Assembly (NCBI RefSeq): GCF_000619825.1
Contig: NZ_JHUW01000009.1
Span: 62,001 to 126,000 of the forward strand
Direction of reading: 5' to 3'
DNA length: 64,000 bases
Source: Prevotella sp. MA2016
Lineage (GTDB): Bacteria; Bacteroidota; Bacteroidia; Bacteroidales; Bacteroidaceae
Positions 1-9,505 of the stretch are shown here, piece after piece. Below the pieces are notes generated by a model. That model saw only the letters and a program-made list of their open reading frames with translations. It was not told where the DNA came from and made no database searches. The translations under genes and the position numbers were made by a program. Position 1 is the first letter of the stretch; each line of letters begins with the position of its first letter.

Positions 1-2
1 CT

Positions 3-887
3 GCAGCCTCCCCTAACCCAGAGAAATTAACAGCTGAGGCTCCTGCAGCAGCACCTGAGGTTAGCACAACTAAGGTGGTTGCCCCTGAAGTGATTGTTCC
101 AGAACCCACAGAGACGGCAACACTGCCCGAAGAGACGACAGCACAGCCCGACGAGACGGCCGTCAAGCCCAAGAAGGACACACCCAGTCCTCAGGTTCAC
201 CGTCCCCAGCCAACCGAGCCCAAGGCATATCCCCAAGCAGAGCATCACCAGCAAAAACCGTTGCGTCTCACCATGGGACTGTATGCCCAAGGCAACACCA
301 ACGAGATGAACAACAGGAATGCGGTGATGATGAACCCGCAGATGATGCAACGTGCAGCGGCCACACGTGCTTTTCTGATAGACTACGAAGAGCGTGAGAG
401 TCACAACCATCCCATCTCGTTCGGTCTTACCGTTGGCTATCCGATCAACTCGTGGCTGTCGCTCAGTTCTGGTTTGGTTTATACCAAGCTGAGTTCCACC
501 TTTACCACCCTGATGCCCAACCATCAGATACAGCGCCATCAGAAACTCCATTATATCGGCGTGCCCCTCAACCTGCAGGCCCATCTGCTGCAATGGCATG
601 GTTTCAGTCTCTATCTTTCTGCAGGTGCTCAGGCCGACTGGAATGTCAAGGCCGAATCCAACACCGATGGCATCAATCAGGTGATGGATAAGGACCGCAT
701 GCAGTGGTCGGTAGGCAGCAGTCTGGGATTGGCCTACCATATCATCCCACAGCTGAGCCTGTATGCCGAGCCAGGAGTCAGACATTATATAGATAATGGT
801 AGCACTATCAATAATTATTTCAAGGATAAACCAACAAGCTTCAACCTACAGCTGGGCCTCAGGTTCGACCTAAGCCCAACAAAATGA
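3..887 (+). CDS. Outer-membrane beta-barrel protein, 5'-truncated by window edge
   Basis: The frame is open from base 3 to a TGA at 885-887, giving 294 residues with no start in the window. The first ~70 residues form a Pro/Ala/Glu-rich, low-complexity linker. From about residue 90 the protein turns into alternating hydrophobic and aromatic strands (for example LRLTMGLYAQG and FGLTVGYPINSWLSLSSGLVY) and ends in a strand with a near-terminal aromatic residue, as in PorT/OmpA-type 8-strand barrels (PF13568/PF13505). A full protein might have an N-terminal membrane anchor or another domain, as some Bacteroidota anti-sigma-like fusions do, but this cannot be seen. It converges on ackA across a shared terminator. 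Specific function unknown. Confidence 0.75.
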   Translation, partial: AASPNPEKLTAEAPAAAPEVSTTKVVAPEVIVPEPTETATLPEETTAQPDETAVKPKKDTPSPQVHRPQPTEPKAYPQAEHHQQKPLRLTMGLYAQGNTNEMNNRNAVMMNPQMMQRAAATRAFLIDYEERESHNHPISFGLTVGYPINSWLSLSSGLVYTKLSSTFTTLMPNHQIQRHQKLHYIGVPLNLQAHLLQWHGFSLYLSAGAQADWNVKAESNTDGINQVMDKDRMQWSVGSSLGLAYHIIPQLSLYAEPGVRHYIDNGSTINNYFKDKPTSFNLQLGLRFDLSPTK

Positions 888-918
888 AAGGACAAAACCC
901 ATATGAGTTTTGTCCTTT
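887..918. terminator. Bidirectional intrinsic terminator
   Basis: A perfect 12-bp inverted repeat (AAAGGACAAAAC / GTTTTGTCCTTT) with an 8-nt loop sits between the convergent barrel gene and ackA. A-rich and T-rich flanks on both sides fit termination in both directions. Confidence 0.85.
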
Positions 919-939
919 CTTATTTAATAGACAAAATGC

Positions 940-2133
940 TTACTTCAGCAGATTCATTGTGTCGGTAGCAATCATCAGCTCCTCGTCGGTTGGGATGACA
1001 ACCACCTTCACCTTTGAGTCGTCGGCTGAGATAATGGCCTCTTCGCCACGAACGTTGTTCTTCTCGTCGTCGAACTTCACGCCCAGGAACTCCAAGCCCT
1101 TGCAAACCTCAGAACGCATAGAAATCTGGTTCTCGCCCACACCGGCGGTGAACACAATCACATCTACACCACCCATGGCAGCTGCATAAGCACCGATATA
1201 CTTCTTGATACGATAGAAATACATCTGCTGTGCCAGTACAGCCTTAGGCTCACCAGCCTTGGCAGCATTCTCTACGTCGCGCATATCGCTCGAGCCACCA
1301 GTAATACCGGCTACACCACTCTTCTTGTTGAGCAGGTTGCTCATGCCATCGGCATCGAGACCCAGCTTCTTCTCCAAGAAGGTGACAGCACCACCGTCGA
1401 TATCTCCAGCACGAGTACCCATGACCAGACCCTCAAGTGGAGTGAGACCCATTGAGGTATCAATACACTTGCCATCCAGAACAGCAGCGATAGAACCACC
1501 ATTACCGATGTGACAGGTAATCATCTTGGTACCCTCGGCCTTGATACCCAGGAACTCGCAAGCACGAGCTGATACGTAACGGTGAGAGGTGCCGTGGAAA
1601 CCATAGCGACGCACACCGTACTTCTCGTACAGATCGTAAGGGATAGCGTACATATAAGCCTTAGCAGGCATGGTCTGATGGAAGGCGGTGTCGAACACAC
1701 CTACCTGAGGCAGACCTGGCATCAGCTCCTTAACAGCGTTAACACCCTTCAGGTTAGCAGGGTTGTGCAGGGGAGCCAAATCAGAGCACTCCTCGAAGGC
1801 CTTCAGAACCTCGTCGGTGAGCACTACTGACTTATTGAACTTCTCGCCGCCGTGCACCATACGGTGACCTACAGCGTCGATCTCGTCGAGACTCTTAATC
1901 ACACCAATCTCGGGATCGGTGAGCAGAGAGAAGATAAACTTCACACCCTCGGTATGCTCGGGGATATCGTGCATAATCTGCTTCTTCTCGCCATTGGCCA
2001 GCTTCACCTTGACGAAGGCATTGTCCAAGCCTACACGCTCGGCACCACCGCTGGTCATCACGCTCTTATCGTCCATATTGTACAGGGCGTACTTGATTGA
2101 CGAAGAGCCACAATTCAATACAAGAATCTTCAT
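940..2133 (-). CDS. ackA: Acetate kinase
   Basis: Converts acetyl phosphate and ADP to acetate and ATP in the cytosol, the ATP-yielding end of acetate fermentation. Length is 397 residues, normal for the family. Visible signatures are the N-terminal NCGSSSIKY phosphate-binding motif, RMVHGGEKF, FDTAFHQTMP, GTSHRYVS, HIGNGGSI, MGTRAGDIDGG and the C-terminal FTAGVGEN. It lies 31 bp downstream of pta on the same strand, the usual pta-ackA pairing, and ends against a bidirectional terminator. ATG start with the ASKHA-fold N-terminus MKILVLNCGSSS immediately following, so the start is secure. Confidence 0.97.
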   Translation of the reverse strand: MKILVLNCGSSSIKYALYNMDDKSVMTSGGAERVGLDNAFVKVKLANGEKKQIMHDIPEHTEGVKFIFSLLTDPEIGVIKSLDEIDAVGHRMVHGGEKFNKSVVLTDEVLKAFEECSDLAPLHNPANLKGVNAVKELMPGLPQVGVFDTAFHQTMPAKAYMYAIPYDLYEKYGVRRYGFHGTSHRYVSARACEFLGIKAEGTKMITCHIGNGGSIAAVLDGKCIDTSMGLTPLEGLVMGTRAGDIDGGAVTFLEKKLGLDADGMSNLLNKKSGVAGITGGSSDMRDVENAAKAGEPKAVLAQQMYFYRIKKYIGAYAAAMGGVDVIVFTAGVGENQISMRSEVCKGLEFLGVKFDDEKNNVRGEEAIISADDSKVKVVVIPTDEELMIATDTMNLLK

Positions 2134-2164
2134 ATTTAATGTTTAATCTTTAATGTTTAATGTA

Positions 2165-3175
2165 TTACTTCTTTGCATCCATAGCCTGACAAGCGGTGAT
2201 GGCAATCATATAGTAGATATCATCAACAGAGCAGCCACGCGACAGATCGTTGACAGGACGTGCGATACCCTGCAGGATAGGACCGATGGCGATAGCATCA
2301 CCCAGGCGCTGAACCATCTTATAACCGATGTTACCTACCTCGAGGTTAGGGAATACCAGTACGTTGGCCTTACCAGCGATATCAGAACCAGGAGCTTTCT
2401 TAGCACCTACTGATGGTACCAGAGCAGCATCGGCCTGCAGCTCACCGTCGATCTTCAGAGCTGGATCGAGCTCCTTAGCCAGACGAGTAGCCTCAACCAC
2501 CTTATCTACTACCTCGTGCTTAGCTGAACCCTTGGTAGAGAAGCTGAGCATAGCTACGCGAGGCTCTGCGAAACCAGCCACACTCTTAGCAGTCTGAGCG
2601 GTGCAGACAGCAATCTGAGACAGCTGAGCAGCATCGGGCATAGGTGTAACAGCCACGTCGCCAACTACAAGCACGCCATCCTCGCCATACTGCTTCTGCT
2701 TAGAGATGAGCAGCAGTCCACCGCTGACGCAGGTGATACCAGGCTGGCACTTGATAATCTGCAGAGCTGGGCGCAGTGTATCGCCTGTTGTAGAGAGAGC
2801 ACCCGAAATCTGACCATCGGCACCCTCGGTCTTGATAATCATACAACCCAGATAGAGCGGGTTCTTGATGAGCTTACGAGCCTCCTCGATAGTCATACCC
2901 TTGCTCTTGCGAATCTCGGCCAACTTCTCAGCCAACTCTTCGCTCTTGTCGTAGTTTTCAGGGTCGATCAAGGTTGCCTTACCAATGTTTGTCAAGCCTT
3001 TCTCCTTGGCCAGAGCCTCAACCTTAGCAGGGTTACCAATCAGGACAATCTCTGCGAGGTCGTCGGCCAAAGCCTTATCGGCTGCACACAGTGTACGCTC
3101 CTCTTCTGCCTCGGGGAGCACAATGCGCTGCTTGTTACTCTTAGCACGCGCTACAATCGAACTTAATAGATCCAT
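2165..3175 (-). CDS. pta: Phosphate acetyltransferase
   Basis: Interconverts acetyl-CoA and acetyl phosphate, feeding acetate kinase encoded just downstream. The 336-residue protein is the short PTA form without the N-terminal DRTGG/AAA regions of the enterobacterial enzyme. Family features include the N-terminal RIVLPEAEEERTL, a central SGALSTTGDTLRPALQIIK segment and C-terminal LVFPNLEVGNIGYKMVQRLG. It starts 39 bp after the cdaA stop on the same strand with no clear TAnnTTTG box in the gap, so it may be co-transcribed with folP-cdaA or use a weaker promoter. Confidence 0.97.
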   Translation of the reverse strand: MDLLSSIVARAKSNKQRIVLPEAEEERTLCAADKALADDLAEIVLIGNPAKVEALAKEKGLTNIGKATLIDPENYDKSEELAEKLAEIRKSKGMTIEEARKLIKNPLYLGCMIIKTEGADGQISGALSTTGDTLRPALQIIKCQPGITCVSGGLLLISKQKQYGEDGVLVVGDVAVTPMPDAAQLSQIAVCTAQTAKSVAGFAEPRVAMLSFSTKGSAKHEVVDKVVEATRLAKELDPALKIDGELQADAALVPSVGAKKAPGSDIAGKANVLVFPNLEVGNIGYKMVQRLGDAIAIGPILQGIARPVNDLSRGCSVDDIYYMIAITACQAMDAKK

Positions 3176-3214
3176 AACTTTGATTTGTTTTAAAAATGTT
3201 ATTTATATATTTTT

Positions 3215-3997
3215 TTATTGTTCTAACTCCTTGGTGAGGATACTCTCCAGTTCCTCGGCCGACAGGCGAAGACGGAACTCTCCCCGCACAGCTATAGAGA
3301 TGCCACCCGTCTCTTCCGACACTACTACTGCCAGCGCATCGCTCTCTTGCGACACGCCCATGGCGGCACGGTGTCGCAAACCCAAATCCTTGGGGATATC
3401 CATATCGTGACTCACGGGCAAGATACAGCCTGCTGCCTTGATGCGCTTCTTGGATATGATCATCGCACCATCGTGCAATGGTGAGTTCTTAAAGAAGATA
3501 TTCTCTATCAGACGCTGATTGATGTTCGAGTCGATCTGATCGCCCGTCACAGCAATCTCATCGAGCGGCATGGTACGCTCTATGACAATCAGTGCGCCCA
3601 CCTTACCACGACTCATATTCATTGATGCCATCACGATAGGCATGATGACCTCCTTCAGTTCTTTCTTGCTCTCCTCGTCGTTGGTATTCGACACAAACAA
3701 CTTGGCAAAAGCACGCATACGGCGATGAGCGCCCACGTTATAGAGGAACTTACGAATCTCGTCCTGGAAAAGCACAATGAGTGCTATCACACCCACGCTC
3801 ACCAACTTATCGAGTATCGAGCCCAGCAACTTCATCTCGACCACCTGCGACACGAACAGCCACGTGATTACAAACACCAGAATGCCCATAAACACGTTGA
3901 GCGAACGTGATTCGCGCATCAGCCTGTAGATGTAATAGAGTATCAAAGCTACAAGCAGGATATCGATGAAGTCTTTTATTCCGAACTCGAAGAACAT
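3215..3997 (-). CDS. cdaA: Diadenylate cyclase, membrane CdaA type
   Basis: Makes the second messenger c-di-AMP from two ATP. The 260-residue protein has three predicted N-terminal membrane segments (about residues 10-28, 35-55 and 62-78), a short coiled region, then a DAC (DisA_N) catalytic domain with both diagnostic motifs: DGA at 176-178 and RHR at 208-210. This is the CdaA architecture known from Firmicutes and Bacteroidota, where c-di-AMP controls potassium and wall homeostasis. The start codon overlaps the 3' end of folP by 22 nt, so translational coupling is likely. Downstream is pta. Confidence 0.94.
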   Translation of the reverse strand: MFFEFGIKDFIDILLVALILYYIYRLMRESRSLNVFMGILVFVITWLFVSQVVEMKLLGSILDKLVSVGVIALIVLFQDEIRKFLYNVGAHRRMRAFAKLFVSNTNDEESKKELKEVIMPIVMASMNMSRGKVGALIVIERTMPLDEIAVTGDQIDSNINQRLIENIFFKNSPLHDGAMIISKKRIKAAGCILPVSHDMDIPKDLGLRHRAAMGVSQESDALAVVVSEETGGISIAVRGEFRLRLSAEELESILTKELEQ

Positions 3998-4773
3998 TGT
4001 CTAACTATTTTTACGCACTCTACAGCTTGCTTCACATCGTGAACGCGCAGGATATGAGCGCCTTTCATCAGTGAGATGGTGTTAAGAACAGTAGTACCGT
4101 TGAGAGACTCCATAGGCGTGGTGCCCAGGAGTTTAAAAATCATCGACTTGCGCGAGATGCCTACCAATAGCGGCAGCTCCATTACATGCAGGCACTCCAT
4201 CTGGTTCATAATCTCGTAGTTCTGCTCTAACGTCTTACCAAAGCCGAAACCAGGATCAAGAATGATATCGCAGGCACCACAATCACGCAACTGCTGCACC
4301 TGACGGGCAAACGACATCATCATGGTTTTCAGCGTGGGCTGCTGCGACATTAATATATAAGGTACGCGCAAACGAGACACCAAACGATACATCGTCTCGT
4401 TGCCCTCACTCACATCATTGATGATATCGGCACCAAACTCCTCGACTGTCATTCGGGCCACATCCGGGCGGAACGTATCTACCGAGACAATCGCTTCGGG
4501 CAGTTCGCGACGGATAATCTTCAAGCCAAAGCGCAGGCGCTCCATCTCCTCGGCCTCCGACACCTCAGTGCCACCAGGTCGGGTAGAATAGCCACCCACA
4601 TCAATCATGCTACCGCCTTGGTCGATAATCTGGTGACAACGCTGCACAATTTCAGCCTCAGTCTGCACTCGGCTCCCTGCATAAAAAGAGTCGGGCGTCA
4701 CGTTCAGAATGCCCATCACCTGAGGAGTGCTGAGATCCACTAATTTGCCTCGAATTTGAATCGTTTCGCTCAT
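3976..4773 (-). CDS. folP: Dihydropteroate synthase
   Basis: Condenses p-aminobenzoate with 6-hydroxymethyl-7,8-dihydropterin diphosphate in folate synthesis; the sulfonamide target. About 265 residues from the chosen ATG. Motifs: MGILNVTPDSF near residue 20, IDVGGYSTRPG, SVDTFRPDVA, ILDPGFGFGKT and the C-terminal LRVHDVKQA. A start nine bases upstream (4782) would lie inside the TATCTTTG promoter box, so the ATG at 4773 is preferred. The 3' end overlaps cdaA by 22 nt. The promoter box is so close to this start that the leader would be only a few bases long. Confidence 0.95.
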   Translation of the reverse strand: MSETIQIRGKLVDLSTPQVMGILNVTPDSFYAGSRVQTEAEIVQRCHQIIDQGGSMIDVGGYSTRPGGTEVSEAEEMERLRFGLKIIRRELPEAIVSVDTFRPDVARMTVEEFGADIINDVSEGNETMYRLVSRLRVPYILMSQQPTLKTMMMSFARQVQQLRDCGACDIILDPGFGFGKTLEQNYEIMNQMECLHVMELPLLVGISRKSMIFKLLGTTPMESLNGTTVLNTISLMKGAHILRVHDVKQAVECVKIVRQCSSSSE

Positions 4774-4781
4774 ATCGCCCA

Positions 4782-4789
4782 CAAAGATA
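4782..4789 (-). promoter_or_regulatory. folP promoter -7 box
   Basis: On the minus strand this reads TATCTTTG, matching the Bacteroidota TAnnTTTG consensus. Its 3' end is only 8 bases from the folP ATG, so transcription would begin almost at the start codon. Confidence 0.65.
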
Positions 4790-4800
4790 CAAATTAATTA

Positions 4801-4876
4801 TGAATTAAGAGTTAAGAGTTAAGAAAAACATACTCTATCATACATTTTTTCTTAATTCTTAACTCTTAACTCTTAA
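4801..4876. repeat. Long imperfect inverted repeat between folP and murF
   Basis: Arms at about 4802-4828 and 4846-4872 are built from repeats of GAGTTAA / TTAACTC and pair over ~27 positions with about two mismatches, around an ~17-nt loop. It lies between the divergent folP and murF promoters. It could be a transcription terminator-like barrier, a DNA-structure element, or simply one of the quasi-periodic AT-rich spacers seen elsewhere in the window. Confidence 0.75.
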
Positions 4877-4884
4877 CTTTTCCT

Positions 4885-4892
4885 TATCTTTG
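4885..4892 (+). promoter_or_regulatory. murF promoter -7 box
   Basis: TATCTTTG matches the Bacteroidota -7 consensus and lies 20 bases upstream of the murF ATG. Confidence 0.75.
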
Positions 4893-4912
4893 CACCAAAA
4901 ATAACGAAGTTT

Positions 4913-6256
<1,344 letters not shown>

Positions 6257-6271
6257 ACTGAGAACTGAGAG

Positions 6272-7156
6272 GTGAGAACTGAGAGGTTTATACTCATCAT
6301 GCTGCTGACTACATTATTGATAGGTTGTAGTCGGCAGCAATCTCAAGACGAGAGCCTTGAACAGAGTAATGGTGTGTACTACTGGCGCACCGACCTGCGG
6401 CTGGATTCTACCGAACGCACCTTTTTACAGCAGCACCATATAAATAAGGTGTATTGTCGCTATTTTGATGTCGTGATGAGCGATGATGGCTCTGAGCCTA
6501 TCCCCAATGCCACCATCACTTTTACCGACACATTGCCCTCCGGCATCGAGCTCATCCCTACCATCTACATCACCGAGGACTGTATGCACCAATCGCACCC
6601 CGACCTGGCCGAGAAGATAGTGGGCCGCATCCTACAGATGAACGAGACCAACGGCATCAAAGGCATTCACGAGATACAGATAGACTGCGACTACACATCG
6701 CGAAGCCGTCAGACCTATTACAATTTTCTGAAAGCCATCAAATCACAACTGTCCACTTTCCACTATACACTCTCCACTACCATCCGACTGCACCAGCTCT
6801 CGATGCCGGCACCACCAGTGGATTACGGTGTGCTGATGGTTTATAACACCGGCGACCCGCGCAAGTGGCAGGAGCGCAACCCCATTCTCGACTATCGTGA
6901 TGTGCATCCCTACCTCGACAAACTCCCGCAGTATCCGTTACCGCTTGCTACTGCCTATCCTGTTTACCAGTGGATACGCAACATTCAGAACGTCAGGGTG
7001 GAACATACCGTCGAGGCTGCCGAGATTCTGAAAGTAAAGAAGGCATTGGAAAAAGAGCGCCCTGGCTTGAGTCGTGCGCTCATCACCTATCATTTAGAAA
7101 AAGATAACATTAACAGATATAAAACCGAGACCTATGAAGAGATTTATCATCATTAG
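6272..7156 (+). CDS. Uncharacterised lipoprotein
   Basis: 294 residues from a GTG start; an alternative ATG at 6299 would shorten the n-region to MLLTTLLIGC. The lipobox LLIGC at about residue 15-19 predicts a lipid-anchored envelope protein. The mature part has mixed alpha/beta character with strand-like segments (INKVYCRYFDVVM, IELIPTIYI, IHEIQIDCDY, VDYGVLMVYN) spaced as in a TIM-barrel-like fold, but I cannot name a family. The last 23 nt overlap the next gene, so the two are translated together and likely act together. The start lies within short GAGAACTGAG repeats that join it to murF. Confidence 0.75.
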   Translation: MRTERFILIMLLTTLLIGCSRQQSQDESLEQSNGVYYWRTDLRLDSTERTFLQQHHINKVYCRYFDVVMSDDGSEPIPNATITFTDTLPSGIELIPTIYITEDCMHQSHPDLAEKIVGRILQMNETNGIKGIHEIQIDCDYTSRSRQTYYNFLKAIKSQLSTFHYTLSTTIRLHQLSMPAPPVDYGVLMVYNTGDPRKWQERNPILDYRDVHPYLDKLPQYPLPLATAYPVYQWIRNIQNVRVEHTVEAAEILKVKKALEKERPGLSRALITYHLEKDNINRYKTETYEEIYHH

Positions 7157-9197
7157 CCTGCTGACAGTGCTTTCGCTGCCCATCCTCGCTTGTGCCTGGA
7201 GCGATCCCACCAACCCCTACCTGTTCAGCATGTATCAGCAAAACGATTTCAAGAACCGTGTAGAACGCATCTGCAACGACAATTGGAAAGCCTATCTGGG
7301 TTCTACCGAAGAGTACTTCTGGTTTAATGCCGACGATGCCATCAAAGCTGCCCGCAAAAAGGGCGATGTGCTGATGGTGAGCTACCTGCAGAACCTGAAG
7401 AAATACCTGAACTGTGTGGACATCGAACAGCGCAAGCAGTACGAGTGGGACTATCCCACCAAGCAAGCCATCACCACGCAGCAGCGTAACCTGCAAGCCG
7501 TCCGCACCTATGCCTTAGGCAAAACCAAGAGTAAGCTACGCTCACAGCATGCCTTGCTGTATATGCGTTGTAACATGATGCTGGGTCGCCATCAGGACAA
7601 TATCAACTTCTGGCAGCAGACTGCCAGCAAATATATCGAGACCGTATATAAGGAGATGATGAAGAACATCTATGCCGGCGCTCTCTATAAGACTGGTCGC
7701 ACAGCCGAAGCTGGCGAACTGTTTGCCGAGATGGACGACTACGAGAGTCTGATGACCATCTACTACCAGAAACGCTCGTTCCAGGCTATCAGACAGCAGT
7801 ACCAGCAGCATCCTAATGCCAAGGTTCTGCCATTCCTGCTACAGGACTTTGTGAACAACGCCCAGGAAGCCGAAGATGCCAAGAACGAAGGCAACATCGG
7901 CGGCAAACTCTTTATCCGCGATATCAACCAGCAGGAGTCGCAGCAGATGCAACAGTTCTGCGAACAGGTGGTGCGCGAGGGCAAGACCGAAAGTCCCATC
8001 ATGTGGCAGAGCGCCAAAGCCTGGCTCGAATATCTGGCTGGTCAGCAGCAAGCCGCGCTGAAGGATATCAATGCTGCCATGAAGTTGGATGGCACCGACC
8101 GTATGAAAGACAATGCCCGCGTGCTGAAGTTGTTTATCACCACCGCCACCACCAAACCCAGCGACAGCTTTGATGCCTACTTTGCCGAAGAACTGGCATG
8201 GCTCCTGTCGAAACAGCAGACTGCCGATGGTTTCTTCGACCATGCGATGCGCCGACTCTCACATCAGGCCATCGTGCCTCACTATCAGCACAAGCCCGAA
8301 CAGCAATTAGCGCTGATGATCATCACGGGTAATAACGATTACCTTGAGCGCATCGACACCATGCCAGTGGCCCACCTGGAGAAATTCTATCACTACACCA
8401 AGGCTGCAGGCAAAAAAGCATTCGACCAGTTCCTGCTGCGCCAGCTACATCTCAACGACACATCGCTGGTTGAGCTTATTGGTACCAAATATATGCGACT
8501 GGCCCAATGGGACAAAGCCATCGAATGGCTCAGTCCCCTGCCTGTCAGCTACTTCAATCAGCAGCACAGCAACGAATACCGCTACTATTCGCTCATGCGC
8601 CGATACGATATAGAGCCCTGGATAACCCGTCAGTGGCTGGACACCAACAAGGCCTACGAGCATACCTACACTTGGAAAAAGAATATCAAGCTCGACTTCT
8701 GCCAAGAGATGCAGTCGTTAGAGAGTGCTCTGAACCTGCTGCAGGGGCAGGCCTACGAACAGCGCTGCTATGAGTTGGCCGTGAGATATGCCCAGGCCAG
8801 CATCAAGGGCGACTGCTGGTGGTTGTTGCGAGATGCCAAAAGTGCTTACGATTCGGTACGTGTCAACGAGGCCGATTTCGGTGCCAAGGCCGTAGAGCTA
8901 TTACAGCGCACAGCCTCGTCGGCGAATAAGGACCTGAAACTGAAGGCCCTGTTTGCCATGGGCTGGCAGGAACTCTACAATGCCACCCCCGGCGCCAAGT
9001 TATGGCGCGCCGACGAATGGGACGACCAGCAAGCCGACTATGTACGTAAGTACTACAGTGAGTCGGCTCAGTTCCGTGCCTACCAAAGTGTGTACACTCT
9101 CACCGCCCCATCTGCCAGTAAACCAACCTACATCAGCAAGTGCGATGAGTACCAACAGTTCCGCAAATACTACACTAAGCATAAAACGGGGATTTAG
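7134..9197 (+). CDS. Uncharacterised exported alpha-helical repeat protein
   Basis: 687 residues. The N-terminus MKRFIIISLLTVLSLPILACAW contains a possible lipobox (PILAC at about 16-20), so it is either a lipoprotein or a secreted protein. The rest is almost entirely helical with repeated helix pairs carrying Ala/Tyr/Leu spacing typical of TPR or Sel1-like solenoids (for example AGALYKTGRTAEAGELFAEM and YMRLAQWDKAIEWLSPLP). No catalytic motif is visible. It overlaps the preceding lipoprotein gene by 23 nt. Likely a periplasmic scaffold or partner of that lipoprotein; function unknown. Confidence 0.78.
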   Translation: MKRFIIISLLTVLSLPILACAWSDPTNPYLFSMYQQNDFKNRVERICNDNWKAYLGSTEEYFWFNADDAIKAARKKGDVLMVSYLQNLKKYLNCVDIEQRKQYEWDYPTKQAITTQQRNLQAVRTYALGKTKSKLRSQHALLYMRCNMMLGRHQDNINFWQQTASKYIETVYKEMMKNIYAGALYKTGRTAEAGELFAEMDDYESLMTIYYQKRSFQAIRQQYQQHPNAKVLPFLLQDFVNNAQEAEDAKNEGNIGGKLFIRDINQQESQQMQQFCEQVVREGKTESPIMWQSAKAWLEYLAGQQQAALKDINAAMKLDGTDRMKDNARVLKLFITTATTKPSDSFDAYFAEELAWLLSKQQTADGFFDHAMRRLSHQAIVPHYQHKPEQQLALMIITGNNDYLERIDTMPVAHLEKFYHYTKAAGKKAFDQFLLRQLHLNDTSLVELIGTKYMRLAQWDKAIEWLSPLPVSYFNQQHSNEYRYYSLMRRYDIEPWITRQWLDTNKAYEHTYTWKKNIKLDFCQEMQSLESALNLLQGQAYEQRCYELAVRYAQASIKGDCWWLLRDAKSAYDSVRVNEADFGAKAVELLQRTASSANKDLKLKALFAMGWQELYNATPGAKLWRADEWDDQQADYVRKYYSESAQFRAYQSVYTLTAPSASKPTYISKCDEYQQFRKYYTKHKTGI

Positions 9198-9240
9198 TAA
9201 AAATTATCCCTTTTTATGCTTATAATTAAAAAAAATGAAC

Positions 9241-9248
9241 TACCTTTG
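9241..9248 (+). promoter_or_regulatory. tRNA-Pro promoter -7 box
   Basis: TACCTTTG, a match to TAnnTTTG, ends 17 bases before the mature tRNA 5' end. Confidence 0.75.
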
Positions 9249-9265
9249 CAGGCGATTTTTAGAAT

Positions 9266-9338
9266 CGGGATGTAGCGCAGTTGGTAGCGCACTACGTTCG
9301 GGACGTAGGGGTCGGGCGTTCGAGTCGCCTCATCCCGA
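9266..9338 (+). tRNA. tRNA-Pro (CGG anticodon)
   Basis: A full cloverleaf of 73 nt can be drawn: acceptor CGGGATG / CATCCCG with discriminator A, D arm GCGC...GCGC, anticodon stem CTACG / CGTAG around loop TTCGGGA (anticodon CGG, Pro), 5-nt variable region, and T arm GGGCG-TTCGAGT-CGCCT with one G-T pair. CCA is not encoded, as the next bases are CCT. Confidence 0.96.
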
Positions 9339-9351
9339 CCTAGAGCAAGAG

Positions 9352-9382
9352 AGGTGACTGTGTAAAAACAGGCACCTTTTTT
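9352..9382 (+). terminator. Intrinsic terminator after tRNA-Pro
   Basis: AGGTG / CACCT outer stem with an inner CTGT / ACAG pair and an A-rich loop, followed by a run of six T. Confidence 0.75.
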
Positions 9383-9456
9383 CTGCTTTATGTATATAAT
9401 TTCATTCAGAACTGCATTTTTTTGCGTTTTTGTTTGGTTATTACGCCAAAATTGAA

Positions 9457-9464
9457 TAAATTTG
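9457..9464 (+). promoter_or_regulatory. Promoter -7 box of the 2-oxoacid oxidoreductase operon
   Basis: TAAATTTG lies 41 bases before the chosen ATG. This supports the start at 9506 rather than the upstream in-frame start at 9422, which precedes the promoter. Confidence 0.7.
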
Positions 9465-9505
9465 CACCCCGTAAGTTAGAAACGTTAGAAACAAAACTGA
9501 TTATT

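Noticed and set aside
884..1189. Plus-strand ORF of 101 codons opposite ackA.
   Set aside because: Lies fully over conserved ackA coding sequence and starts in the terminator stem.
9422..9505. Upstream in-frame extension of the 2-oxoacid oxidoreductase alpha subunit.
   Set aside because: It starts before the -7 box at 9457; the family N-terminus begins at MAETLEVKELDQ (9506).
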